From Terriglobia bacterium (lineage in GTDB: Bacteria; Acidobacteriota; Terriglobia; Bryobacterales; Bryobacteraceae), in assembly GCA_003175985.1 (NCBI GenBank), contig PSRJ01000180.1, forward strand, positions 1-41,770: DNA of 41,770 bases, read 5' to 3'. Positions 1 through 7,405 of this stretch are shown one piece after another (within the stretch, counting starts at the first letter, position 1; the number at the start of each line of letters is the position of its first letter). Position numbers and translations under genes: made by a program. The notes under the pieces were generated by a model. The model was not told the origin of the DNA. It ran no database searches and saw nothing but the letters and a program-made list of their open reading frames with translations.

Positions 1-1
1 T

Positions 2-598
2 TCCACCACGGTGCTCGGCCACCCGAAAGTGATTGACACTCCCATCGGAAAGGCGGTCCAGTTCAACGGTGTGGATGACGCGCTATTTATAAACGAACAT
101 CCGCTGGCAGGCATCCCGGTTTTCACCTTTGAGGCCATCTTCCGTCCAGATACCGGCGGCGCTCCGGAGCAGCGGTGGTTCCACCTGGCGGAGCAGGACC
201 CCAAGACGGGCGCCGATACGGACACTCGATTTCTCTTTGAAATTCGCGTGATCAACAATCAATGGTGCCTGGACGCTTTTGTGCATACCCCGACGGCGAA
301 TCACGCCATTTTGAACCGCGAAAAGCTCTATCCGCTGGACACATGGCACGCAGTGGCACAGGTCTACGACGGCAAAGAATACCGCAGCTACGTAGACGGG
401 GAACTGCAAGGCAATGCCGATGTTCATTTTGAGCCGGAAGGTCCTGGCCACACTTCCGTCGGCGTGCGTATCAACAAGGAGTTCTATTTCAAAGGCGCGG
501 TCCACCTTGCGCGTTTCACACGGCGGGCGCTCTCGCCGGCAGACTTCCTGAAAGTTCCCGCCACTGCCCGAACCGCAAAGGCGGGCTCCAGGCCTTAA
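2..598 (+). CDS. LamG/concanavalin-like jelly-roll domain protein, C-terminal part
   Basis: The reading frame is open from the first bases of the window, so the true start lies upstream. The GTG at position 11 is not a convincing start. The visible ~198 residues read as one LamG/concanavalin-A-like jelly-roll: AVQFNGVDDALFI near the beginning, FTFEAIFRP, a central WCLDAFVH strand, then DTWHAVAQVYDG and YVDGELQG, and finally KGAVHLARFTRRALSPADF. These are hallmarks of LamG_3-type domains, which bind carbohydrate or act as adhesive modules in secreted proteins. No catalytic residues can be assigned. Its TAA overlaps the stop codon of the convergent cytochrome gene. The family call is fairly secure; full length and role are unknown. 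Confidence 0.75.
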   Translation, partial: STTVLGHPKVIDTPIGKAVQFNGVDDALFINEHPLAGIPVFTFEAIFRPDTGGAPEQRWFHLAEQDPKTGADTDTRFLFEIRVINNQWCLDAFVHTPTANHAILNREKLYPLDTWHAVAQVYDGKEYRSYVDGELQGNADVHFEPEGPGHTSVGVRINKEFYFKGAVHLARFTRRALSPADFLKVPATARTAKAGSRP

Positions 599-1725
599 GG
601 CTTGGTGAGTTTCGCCGGTTCCACGGGCACGTTGACTTTCACGTCGCTGATCTCAGCGGTGAAACGCCCATCCAGCCACAAGAAAGAGTACAGGAACGGA
701 AACTTGATTCCGTTCACATCCCGATAGTCGTCGTAATCCTGTTGAATCGTGATCCGGCCCACGGGCGAGGGTGTCTGGCGAACGTACCGCACCAGGAAAT
801 GCGTCTTTGTATCGAAGTAGAACGTGCCAAGCAGACCGCCGGGTGCGCTCCCCTGAACAACGTAGACATCGTGGCCCTGAACAATATCTTCCGGGCCTAC
901 GCGCCAGTTGGAAAGCGCCGTCTTGATCTTGGCGGGGAATGTCAGAACCGAATCGAGTTTGGCGCCGGCCAGGTCATTTCCAGTCAATTGGTATTGCCCC
1001 AGATACCCGCGCGGCGAACTGATCCACCCCGTCTTGCCGTCGTAAGTCCACGCGCTGATTCCACGATCCGGGCGTTCCGGGTAGTTGATCCACATGCCCC
1101 GGCGATCGGGCGCCTGCGCGAAGATCTGAAATCGCGCGCTGCCCCCCAGGCTTTCATACCCCTTACTGGTTCCGGTAACGATCAGACTCTGAATGCCGGC
1201 CAGTTTTTGCGTCCCGCCGAGAGCTTCCACGTATTGATCCAGGATCTGCTCGGCCGGCGGCTCTCCTTCGGCCCTAACGACAACATCCTGCTTTTCATCG
1301 TTGGGTTCGCCATACAGTTTGTCCAAGGCAATGGAGGTGGTAGGCTGATCGAGCCCGTGATGGCAGGTCCAGCAGGTCACCATCTGTGCTCCCGCGAAGT
1401 TCTGGCGGTTAATGGAGGCCACCATCTCCACCATCTTGCGGGCGGTTCGCTTTTTCGGATTGCTGTCCGTCACCCAGTCCATTTTGTCCGTGCCCGCGCC
1501 GGGGTGGCAGTTCGAGCAGTCATATCCCAAGGCGGCAGTCATGACACCCATCGCGCCCAGGAAATCGCTGGGGGTAAGCCCTTTCAACGTGCTCGTGGTG
1601 ACGTTCTTGAAGAATTCCCCGGACGTCGGCGGGTTCGCGGCTGCCGGCCGGCTCTGAGCTGTCGCGAGTGCGGCTCCGATCGTTCCAGCCGCTGCGAAGA
1701 TCAGCGGTATCGACCACTGTTTCAT
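595..1725 (-). CDS. Exported di-haem c-type cytochrome (photosynthetic reaction centre cytochrome c family) with LolA-like C-terminal domain
   Basis: About 376 residues. I chose the ATG at 1725 because it is preceded by a strong AGGAGG-type ribosome site and begins a signal peptide (MKQWSIPLIFAAAGTIGAA). The frame stays open to 1761 without such support. Two haem-binding motifs, CSNCH near residue 70 and CWTCH near residue 116, lie in an N-terminal domain with LKGLTPSDFLGAMGVMTAAL, typical of the acidobacterial photosynthetic reaction centre cytochrome c subunit family. That family is widespread in non-phototrophs. Residues ~170-376 form a second domain (YVEALGG, WTYDGKTGW, PFLYSF) like outer-membrane lipoprotein-sorting (LolA-like) folds. 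It is probably periplasmic. Electron partner unknown; the neighbouring di-haem oxidoreductase on the same strand is a candidate. Confidence 0.85.
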   Translation of the reverse strand: MKQWSIPLIFAAAGTIGAALATAQSRPAAANPPTSGEFFKNVTTSTLKGLTPSDFLGAMGVMTAALGYDCSNCHPGAGTDKMDWVTDSNPKKRTARKMVEMVASINRQNFAGAQMVTCWTCHHGLDQPTTSIALDKLYGEPNDEKQDVVVRAEGEPPAEQILDQYVEALGGTQKLAGIQSLIVTGTSKGYESLGGSARFQIFAQAPDRRGMWINYPERPDRGISAWTYDGKTGWISSPRGYLGQYQLTGNDLAGAKLDSVLTFPAKIKTALSNWRVGPEDIVQGHDVYVVQGSAPGGLLGTFYFDTKTHFLVRYVRQTPSPVGRITIQQDYDDYRDVNGIKFPFLYSFLWLDGRFTAEISDVKVNVPVEPAKLTKP

Positions 1726-1929
1726 ATTGCCTCCTGTCTGGCGTGTGTCGGAGCGTGGCAAGCAATTGCGTATCCAAAACGCGCGGGCAGCAAATAGGGC
1801 AATATAGCTCAGCTAATGCGGGTCATCTCTGCGAGCCTTTACGCAGCCACTGCGTGAATACACCCGCCGCTGGTGTAATCGGCGATTATGGCGTCTACCC
1901 GGCCGAAGCAGTTGTTTGCGTACAAGACC

Positions 1930-3276
1930 TCAGAGCGAACGCAAAAAGTTCAGAACGTCTTGCTTCTGCTCGTCTGAAAGCGCGTTGTATTGACCGACGA
2001 CGGCGTTCGCTTCAGAAGATGGGTTTCCGCTGCTTACGTGGGAACTGATGGCCACGGTGAGATCCGTCGTCCGGCCATCATGCAAGAAAAAGATACGTTG
2101 CCCCAGACCCCAGAGAGGACCAGTACGGAATTCGTCAGCGGCTGCATTTCCCTGAACGAGCCCGTCCGCCAACCCGGGCCCCATGTGATGAAGGGCGAGG
2201 TCGGAGTACAGAGCTACCGTTTTGTGACTTAATGCCGGGGAGCTTGATCCAGTGGTCTGTAACGAGGGCGTATGACAGAACGCGCACCCGACCTGGGAAA
2301 ACAGACTTCGGCCGTTAGCAATGGATGGCGTATCGGGGATTGGTGTAGGACCGGCAGAAAACGTGACGAAGTTCGCGATTTTCTGGTAGTCCGGCGGGTT
2401 ACGACGGGTCCCGGTGTCTTCCGGAAGCGCATTGAACTGGCAAGAGGGAGTAGGGTCGTCCTCGTTGGGAAAGAGCATGTTGGTGACGCCCACTTCGTTT
2501 TGGTAGGCCCCAGCAGCTATAGTTTGGAGCCCGGTTCCCTGGCCCTTCCAGAAAAATCGGCCGGAGCCTCCGGCTCCTCCGGTGTGGCCGCCAATTCCAA
2601 GGGCCTGCTTGGCGGCGGCATCGGCGGCCAGGTTGGTGGTGATCGTTGACGTGCTGATGTTCTGGATCAGACCATCGCCGTAGAGCGCCAGCGGAGTGTG
2701 AAAGGCCAGGTTCGGCTTCAGCGAATTGAAATCCGTTTGGGTCAGGGAGCATCCAGGCGCATCACTCCGGCCTGTAATCGTAAACAGGTGAGTGTCAGTA
2801 GGTGGATTCGTATCCGCAATGAGAAATGCGCGGAGGATCGGCCCATTCGGCGTGATGAAGAATGGAATCGTGTTGGTTGCACCGTTTAGCGTTGCGACGG
2901 CGATTAATGGATTCACAGGTGGACTCGAGCCGCCGGGCGCGGGAAAGTTGTGGCATCCCGCGCAGCTATTCATATTGAATCTCGGACCAAGTCCTAACCC
3001 CGTATTGGGTATCGTGCCCGACACTGAATCGATTTCCTGGATCGTGGTCTGGCCGGCGGCAAAGAGTTGAGCCTCCTGCTGCGTCAGCCCAGGCAGCGGT
3101 CCACCGGCTCCGGGAGGTCCCCCACGAGGACCCGGATCAATCGCTGTAAAGGTACCCTTCAAAATGCCAACCGAGGCCGCCAGCAGTCCCAGGACTGCGA
3201 CGAATGAGAATACAGCCAGAGGCGACCGGAAACTGATGCTCTTTGCTATTCCGAACGAAGACGATTTGAGCGTCAT
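1930..3276 (-). CDS. Di-haem oxidoreductase, DUF1111/thiol oxidoreductase family (cytochrome c peroxidase-like)
   Basis: 448 residues with an N-terminal hydrophobic segment (residues ~17-37) acting as signal anchor, so the protein is periplasmic. Two haem attachment sites are visible: CAGCH near residue 105 and CAFCH near residue 333. The spacing and surrounding text (QQEAQLFAAGQTTIQEID, FNMNSCAGCHN, LWGLGQRIFFLHDGR, LSDEQKQDVLNFLRSL) fit the di-haem oxidoreductase/putative peroxidase family related to the MauG/CcpA superfamily. The second motif is preceded by ANGRSLFSQVGC, as in ordinary class I cytochromes. The physiological substrate of this family is generally unknown. A GAGGTG ribosome site precedes the ATG. 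It lies about 200 bp upstream of the other cytochrome on the same strand; an operon is possible but not shown. Confidence 0.85.
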   Translation of the reverse strand: MTLKSSSFGIAKSISFRSPLAVFSFVAVLGLLAASVGILKGTFTAIDPGPRGGPPGAGGPLPGLTQQEAQLFAAGQTTIQEIDSVSGTIPNTGLGLGPRFNMNSCAGCHNFPAPGGSSPPVNPLIAVATLNGATNTIPFFITPNGPILRAFLIADTNPPTDTHLFTITGRSDAPGCSLTQTDFNSLKPNLAFHTPLALYGDGLIQNISTSTITTNLAADAAAKQALGIGGHTGGAGGSGRFFWKGQGTGLQTIAAGAYQNEVGVTNMLFPNEDDPTPSCQFNALPEDTGTRRNPPDYQKIANFVTFSAGPTPIPDTPSIANGRSLFSQVGCAFCHTPSLQTTGSSSPALSHKTVALYSDLALHHMGPGLADGLVQGNAAADEFRTGPLWGLGQRIFFLHDGRTTDLTVAISSHVSSGNPSSEANAVVGQYNALSDEQKQDVLNFLRSL

Positions 3277-3337
3277 CTCAACACCTCAGTAATCCAGCTT
3301 AGTGTCTTCGTCCCCTGCTAACTCGGCTTCCGCTCAC

Positions 3338-3367
3338 TATTTACAAATATGTCCGATCAATTAACAA
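3338..3367 (-). promoter_or_regulatory. Candidate promoter of the di-haem oxidoreductase gene
   Basis: Read on the minus strand, TTGTTA (3362-3367) is followed after 18 bp by TAAATA (3338-3343), about 62 bp upstream of the ATG at 3276. This is a plausible sigma-70 promoter inferred from consensus likeness only. It shares the 3277-3488 intergenic region with the BlaI promoter facing the other way. Confidence 0.35.
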
Positions 3368-3418
3368 GTAAGACCGCGCTCTCGCGCAGACCAACAAAAA
3401 TCTCCGCCGAGTTTCTTC

Positions 3419-3483
3419 TTGACAGCCCAAAACACTTGTGCTAAAAATTTAGCATGCTGCTAAAAACACAGCAGGAGCTAAAT
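3419..3483 (+). promoter_or_regulatory. Promoter and repeated BlaI-type operator upstream of the repressor gene
   Basis: A perfect -35 hexamer TTGACA (3419-3424) is followed after 17 bp by TAAAAA (3442-3447). The -10 is embedded in GCTAAAAATTTAGC (3440-3453), an inverted repeat with GCTAAA/TTTAGC arms. A related site GCTAAAAACACAGC starts exactly 19 bp later (3459-3472). A third half-site GCTAAA starts at 3477, just before the BlaI ATG at 3489. Dyad sites overlapping the -10 and early transcript are what is expected for BlaI/MecI-type autorepression. The half-site GCTAAA differs from the staphylococcal TACA/TGTA core, so the assignment to this BlaI is inference from position and symmetry. Confidence 0.6.
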
Positions 3484-3488
3484 AGGCC

Positions 3489-3869
3489 ATGAACCTTGCG
3501 GGGCTTAGCCGGCGGGAACGCCAGATCATGGACATTCTCTATCAGAAGGGGAAGGCCTCGGCTTCCGAGGTGCTGGCAACCCTGGAGGATCCACCCAGCT
3601 ATTCGGCGGTCCGCGCCATGCTGCGCGTGCTTGAACAGAAAGGTCACATCCGCCATCAGGCCGAGGGTTTGCGCTATGTGTATCTCCCGATTGTGACCCG
3701 CGAGAAAGCCAAGCGCTCCGCGGTCAAGCACCTGCTGGATACGTTTTTCAGCGATTCGCCCGAACAGGTGGTCGCGGCGTTGTTGGACGTTTCTTCGAGG
3801 CGTCTCACGCGCGAGGAACTCGACCGCATGGCGGCCATGATTGAAAGAGCCAGGAAGGAGGGCAAGTAG
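3489..3869 (+). CDS. BlaI/MecI/CopY family winged-helix transcriptional repressor
   Basis: 126 residues, the usual length for BlaI/MecI repressors. The N-terminal winged helix is clear (LSRRERQIMDILYQKGKAS, then PSYSAVRAMLRVLEQKGHI, then RYVYLPIVTREKAK). The C-terminal dimerisation helices include AVKHLLDTFFSDSPEQVVAALL. Such repressors bind dyads in their own promoter and are released when a membrane M56 peptidase cleaves them or triggers their cleavage. The next gene is exactly such a peptidase: its ATG follows this gene's TAG with no gap, and a GGAAGGAGGG ribosome site lies in the repressor's last codons, so the two are translationally linked. The operator-like repeats upstream support autoregulation. 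Because the partner lacks a penicillin-binding domain, beta-lactam sensing should not be assumed. Confidence 0.9.
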   Translation: MNLAGLSRRERQIMDILYQKGKASASEVLATLEDPPSYSAVRAMLRVLEQKGHIRHQAEGLRYVYLPIVTREKAKRSAVKHLLDTFFSDSPEQVVAALLDVSSRRLTREELDRMAAMIERARKEGK

Positions 3870-5777
3870 ATGTCGTATTCCATTTTCACCGGCATTGCGC
3901 TGAAGAGTTTGATCTTGCCGGCTGTCGCGTGGCTGGTAGTTGTAATTCTGCGGCATAGCTCTGCCGCGGCGCGCCACGTTGTCTGGATGGCAGCCTTCGC
4001 TGCATTGCTTGCGCTGCCTCCGCTGATGCTCTGGTTACCTGCGCTACGGATGCCCATGCCCGCTCCTGCCTTGATCGCGCAGTCCATAGCCGCCGTGCCG
4101 GACGCCGTGACACCCATGAGGGCTCCGTTAGTTGCGGCAACACGCGCAGCCTCACACTCCGCGCTTCCCGGCGGCCGGCCCGCGTGGCTTCTTCTATGGG
4201 CCGCCGGCGCGCTCCTGGCGTTGTCCCAGACGCTTGTGGGCTGGCTCGTCATGTGCCGCTTGCGGCGCAATGGGCCGCGCTTTCCGAGCGCCGTCGCCGG
4301 AGGGCCCGTGGAAATACTCCAAGGACCGCGCGGGAGCATGCCGCTGGCCTTCGGCTTGCTGCGCCCTGTCGTCTTCCTTCCCGCCGATGCCTCCGAATGG
4401 AGCGACGAACGCCGCCGCCTCGTGCTCGCTCATGAACTCGCCCACATCCGCCGCGGCGATATTGCCTTGCATCTCCTCGCGCGGATCGCGCTGAGCTTCT
4501 ATTGGTGGAATCCCCTTGCATGGGCCGCATGGCGCGGATTGCTGAAGGAGCGGGAACGCGCCGCCGATGACCTGGTCCTGAGCGCGGGCGCCCGCCCTGC
4601 CGATTACGCCGGCCATCTCCTTGAGATCGCCCGATCATTCCACGCAGCTCCGGCGGCCGGATGGGCGGCCCTGGCAATGGCGCGCAAATCGCAGCTCGAA
4701 GGCCGGCTGCTCGCCATTCTCGATTCCCGGGCCAATCGAAATGCTCCAGGACGAGCGTGGGCCCTGGCCGCTTCTCTGACGGCCATCCTTCTCGTCTGTC
4801 CTTTCGCCGCGATCCAGGCTCAGGATGGGACCGAGACGCTTCCCGCCGATGTGGATGCTACCATTCGGGCGGCCGCCGCGCAGCACAACCATCAGATGTT
4901 GGAAGACGCAGCCAGGGCCGCCGAAGTGCTCCGCCGATACGACATGGCGCAGAAGCTGCTCGAATCTTCGTTGACCATTCGCGCCCAGACCTCAGGTGAA
5001 CAAAGTGTCGATTATGGCTTGGGCCTGTTGAAGCTCGGCGATCTCGAGCGTAGCCGGCGCAACTTCAACGAAGCCGAAGCCTTCTACACCAAGGCCGCCT
5101 CTGTCCTCGGCACGCGCCCCGAAGGTGCGGCCGCCCTGGTGGATCTCGGCACGGCGGCTCTGCGCAGGAAGGATCCGGCCCAGGCAGCGGATTACTTCCG
5201 GCGGGCGCAGCTCGCTGATCCCGCTCGCCCTGGCACGGCGCTGATGTGGCTCGCCGTGGTCTCCGACCAGCAGGGAAACGTGCAGGAGGCCGACTCCTTC
5301 TTCAAACACGCACTGACCGTTCAGGACCCCAACTCGGGTGAAGCGGCCACCACGGCCGAGCTCTATGTGTCGTTCTTACAGAGGCAGAGCCGCGCCGAAG
5401 AAGCCGAATCTGTGCGAGGGCTTGGTGCTTCCGCGCGCAAGGCGCAAGCCGCGAGTGCAGTTACGGTACGCGAGTCGATCCATACTCCCGCCTTTCGTGC
5501 CGGCGATGGCGTCACCGCACCGGTAGTTCTTTCCAAGGTGCAACCCCAGTATTCCGATGAGGCGAAGCTCGCCAAATACCAGGGCACCGTCGCGGTGGCC
5601 GTGGAGATTGGGACCGATGGCAGTCCTCAAAGTATGAAAGTGATCCGCGGCTTGGGCCTCGGCCTGGAAGAGCAGGCCATGAAGGCGATCGGTCAATGGA
5701 AGTTCCAACCCGGAACCAAAGGCGGCCAGCCCGTGCCTGTTATAGCAACGATTGAAGTGAACTTTCGTTTGCTGTGA
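3870..5777 (+). CDS. BlaR1-type M56 membrane metallopeptidase fused to TPR region and TonB C-terminal domain
   Basis: 635 residues. Residues ~5-130 hold several membrane helices. The peptidase M56 motif HELAH (in LVLAHELAHIRRGD, residues ~185-198) is intact and is followed by SFYWWNPLAWAAWRGLLKERERAADD, which carries the third zinc-ligand region. A further membrane helix (SLTAILLVCPFAAIQAQ) ends the peptidase part near residue 320. The exported part then has TPR-like helical repeats (~330-500, for example AEAFYTKAASVLG and AADYFRRAQLADPAR) and ends in a TonB C-terminal domain (VQPQYSDEAKLAKYQGTV ... IGQWKFQPG). There is no BlaR1 penicillin-binding sensor. It probably transduces an envelope signal to the co-transcribed BlaI repressor. 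Its last 38 bp overlap the convergent isomerase gene. Confidence 0.85.
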   Translation: MSYSIFTGIALKSLILPAVAWLVVVILRHSSAAARHVVWMAAFAALLALPPLMLWLPALRMPMPAPALIAQSIAAVPDAVTPMRAPLVAATRAASHSALPGGRPAWLLLWAAGALLALSQTLVGWLVMCRLRRNGPRFPSAVAGGPVEILQGPRGSMPLAFGLLRPVVFLPADASEWSDERRRLVLAHELAHIRRGDIALHLLARIALSFYWWNPLAWAAWRGLLKERERAADDLVLSAGARPADYAGHLLEIARSFHAAPAAGWAALAMARKSQLEGRLLAILDSRANRNAPGRAWALAASLTAILLVCPFAAIQAQDGTETLPADVDATIRAAAAQHNHQMLEDAARAAEVLRRYDMAQKLLESSLTIRAQTSGEQSVDYGLGLLKLGDLERSRRNFNEAEAFYTKAASVLGTRPEGAAALVDLGTAALRRKDPAQAADYFRRAQLADPARPGTALMWLAVVSDQQGNVQEADSFFKHALTVQDPNSGEAATTAELYVSFLQRQSRAEEAESVRGLGASARKAQAASAVTVRESIHTPAFRAGDGVTAPVVLSKVQPQYSDEAKLAKYQGTVAVAVEIGTDGSPQSMKVIRGLGLGLEEQAMKAIGQWKFQPGTKGGQPVPVIATIEVNFRLL

Positions 5778-6567
5778 AAGGTGCGGCGTTCGACTCCTCG
5801 TTCCACATCCGCCGCAGGACGTCGCGGCTGTAGGCCAGGTAGTGGCGGTCCGGAGTGAACACCTCTAGCGTTATGGTTCCGTTGTACTCGCAGCGCTTGA
5901 GGGCGCGAATGGCATTGCGCACGTCGACGGTGCCCGCCCCCAGAGGCAGGTGCAGATCGGCATGGCCACCCTTGTTGTCGTGCAGGTGTACGTGCCTCAG
6001 GCGGGTTCCATACGCCAGGAGGATCTCCTCGGTCGTGTTGTACGGCACCTGAAGATTGGCGTGGCCGATATCGAGATGCAGACCGAGCTCGGGCAGAGGA
6101 TCGAGCAGCTCTCCCAGTTGCGGCGCGCTGTTATAGTCGCCCGGCAGGTTCTCGATCATCAGACCCACACCCAGCCGGCGCGCATCCGGCAACAGCTCCT
6201 GGAATGACCGGATGTTCTGCTCGATGAAGAAGCGGCGGTCATGCATAGGGGCATGACGGTCCGGGTGGACGTTCATCCAGCGCGCCCCAATGGTGCTGAA
6301 CGCCTCCAGGCAGCGGCGCAACTCGCAGACCGAAGCGCGGCGCACATCCTCGATAGCGCTGCCCATGGGCAGATAGAATGCCGTGTGCCCGACCACATGC
6401 ATCCCATGTTCCTGGAGCTTGTCGCGCACGGCATGGGGATCGATCCGCCAAGATGCCGCGGCGGGCGGTTCCAGCGTGAGATCCACGAACTCCAAACCCA
6501 TTCCGGCCATCCATTCGATCTCGCTCAGGACATCGTTGGCAGGGTGGTTCATCGCTCCGATCAGCAT
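5740..6567 (-). CDS. Sugar phosphate isomerase/epimerase (TIM-barrel, xylose isomerase-like, AP endonuclease 2 superfamily)
   Basis: 275 residues when started at the ATG at 6567. The frame runs upstream to 6780, but that part is arginine-rich shadow of the next gene. Motifs of the family are present: LEFVDLTLEPP early, MHVVGHTAFYLP, RWMNVHPDRHAP, GLMIENLPGD (Glu metal ligand), LGLHLDIGHANL (Asp-x-Gly-His metal site), LRHVHLHDNKGGHADLHLPLG (the HxHDNxG motif), and a C-terminal GTITLEVFTP with the last Glu ligand. The family isomerises or epimerises sugars or cleaves abasic DNA. The substrate cannot be told from sequence. It is the last gene of a minus-strand series, 13 bp after the nucleotidyltransferase. 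Confidence 0.85.
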   Translation of the reverse strand: MLIGAMNHPANDVLSEIEWMAGMGLEFVDLTLEPPAAASWRIDPHAVRDKLQEHGMHVVGHTAFYLPMGSAIEDVRRASVCELRRCLEAFSTIGARWMNVHPDRHAPMHDRRFFIEQNIRSFQELLPDARRLGVGLMIENLPGDYNSAPQLGELLDPLPELGLHLDIGHANLQVPYNTTEEILLAYGTRLRHVHLHDNKGGHADLHLPLGAGTVDVRNAIRALKRCEYNGTITLEVFTPDRHYLAYSRDVLRRMWNEESNAAPFTANESSLQSLL

Positions 6568-6580
6568 CTCCGGCAGCTCC

Positions 6581-7333
6581 TTAGTTTCTCCGGTCCGGTC
6601 CAAACCAGCAGCGAGTGTCCAGCAAAGAGACGCGGCGCCGGTCAATCTCCGGCGGTTCGCCGGGGGGCATCGGCGGCAGGTTAAGTCTCTGCCAAATCCA
6701 GCACGGTAACGTCTGCGCCTTCCCGGGAGCGAACCACCGGAATACCGAGAGCGCTCCCGCCAGCAGCGGCGTATCCTCACCCATTCGCCACACCAGGTAC
6801 TCCCAATCGATCTGCTCCCCGGCTGCGTAGAGCATGTTCATGACGTCCGGCCAGTCACACCGGTCGCGCTGCATAATGTAGAGCTTGTCCCAAACCATCG
6901 CCTCGGGAGGCAGAATCCTGACCTGGCGCCCGCGAATCTCCGCCTCGGGCCCAGACATCCAGAGCTCGTCGATTTGGGCGCGGTGATTGGCCATCGCCCA
7001 GATCACATCGACAATCGTCTCGGTAGTGTAGGAACGGTAGATCCACCAGCGGTCATAGGGAACCTGCTCGTAGTAATCTTTCAGGCCCAGTTCGTTCAGC
7101 AGAGCGATCATCCGGTCGCGATATTCCGGCGGCACATATAAGTCCAGGTCCTTCGTATCACGCCAGAACCCCGTGTGCGCGGCGAGAGCGAAGGCTCCCC
7201 CCAACGCAAAGCGGATCTTGCGTCCAGCCGCCTCCCGCATCACCCGCTCAAACACTTCCCATTGCCGGTCCGGAATCTGGCTGGCCCATTCTACCCTGGT
7301 GGAGATGCGTTTCGGACGGTATAGGTGCTCCAT
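6581..7333 (-). CDS. Nucleotidyltransferase-fold protein (AbiEii/MNT-like)
   Basis: About 250 residues from the ATG at 7333, which has GGCGGAG just upstream. An ATG-containing extension to 7393 adds 20 residues that do not look conserved. The nucleotidyltransferase signature is seen as FALGGAFALAAHTG followed by RDTKDLDLYV, the GG...(T)xDxD pattern of DNA polymerase beta-like minimal nucleotidyltransferases. A later VDVIWAMAN offers the third acidic residue, and AMVWDKLYIMQRDRCDWPDV resembles the C-terminal helices of AbiEii-like proteins. No AbiEi antitoxin partner is next to it, so a toxin role is not supported. It sits 13 bp before the isomerase gene and 72 bp after Ppx/GppA. Substrate unknown. 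Confidence 0.7.
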   Translation of the reverse strand: MEHLYRPKRISTRVEWASQIPDRQWEVFERVMREAAGRKIRFALGGAFALAAHTGFWRDTKDLDLYVPPEYRDRMIALLNELGLKDYYEQVPYDRWWIYRSYTTETIVDVIWAMANHRAQIDELWMSGPEAEIRGRQVRILPPEAMVWDKLYIMQRDRCDWPDVMNMLYAAGEQIDWEYLVWRMGEDTPLLAGALSVFRWFAPGKAQTLPCWIWQRLNLPPMPPGEPPEIDRRRVSLLDTRCWFGPDRRN

Positions 7334-7405
7334 ATCTCCGCCGCACGTGGAGCACGGCGCGTGCCAAAAGCGATCGTGTGTACGGCGGCGCACACCGCGG
7401 GGTGG

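Noticed and set aside
742-1797. 351-residue plus-strand frame opposite the cytochrome c gene
   Set aside because: The opposite strand has haem motifs, a signal peptide and a strong ribosome site; this frame has none.
3489-5777. Beta-lactam resistance regulator pair
   Set aside because: The M56 protein has no penicillin-binding domain and no beta-lactamase gene is adjacent.
6568-6780. Upstream extension of the sugar isomerase
   Set aside because: Arginine-rich shadow of the nucleotidyltransferase; the family begins at the ATG at 6567.
6581-7333. Possible AbiE-type abortive infection toxin
   Set aside because: Nucleotidyltransferase motifs are present, but no AbiEi antitoxin or other defence gene is adjacent.
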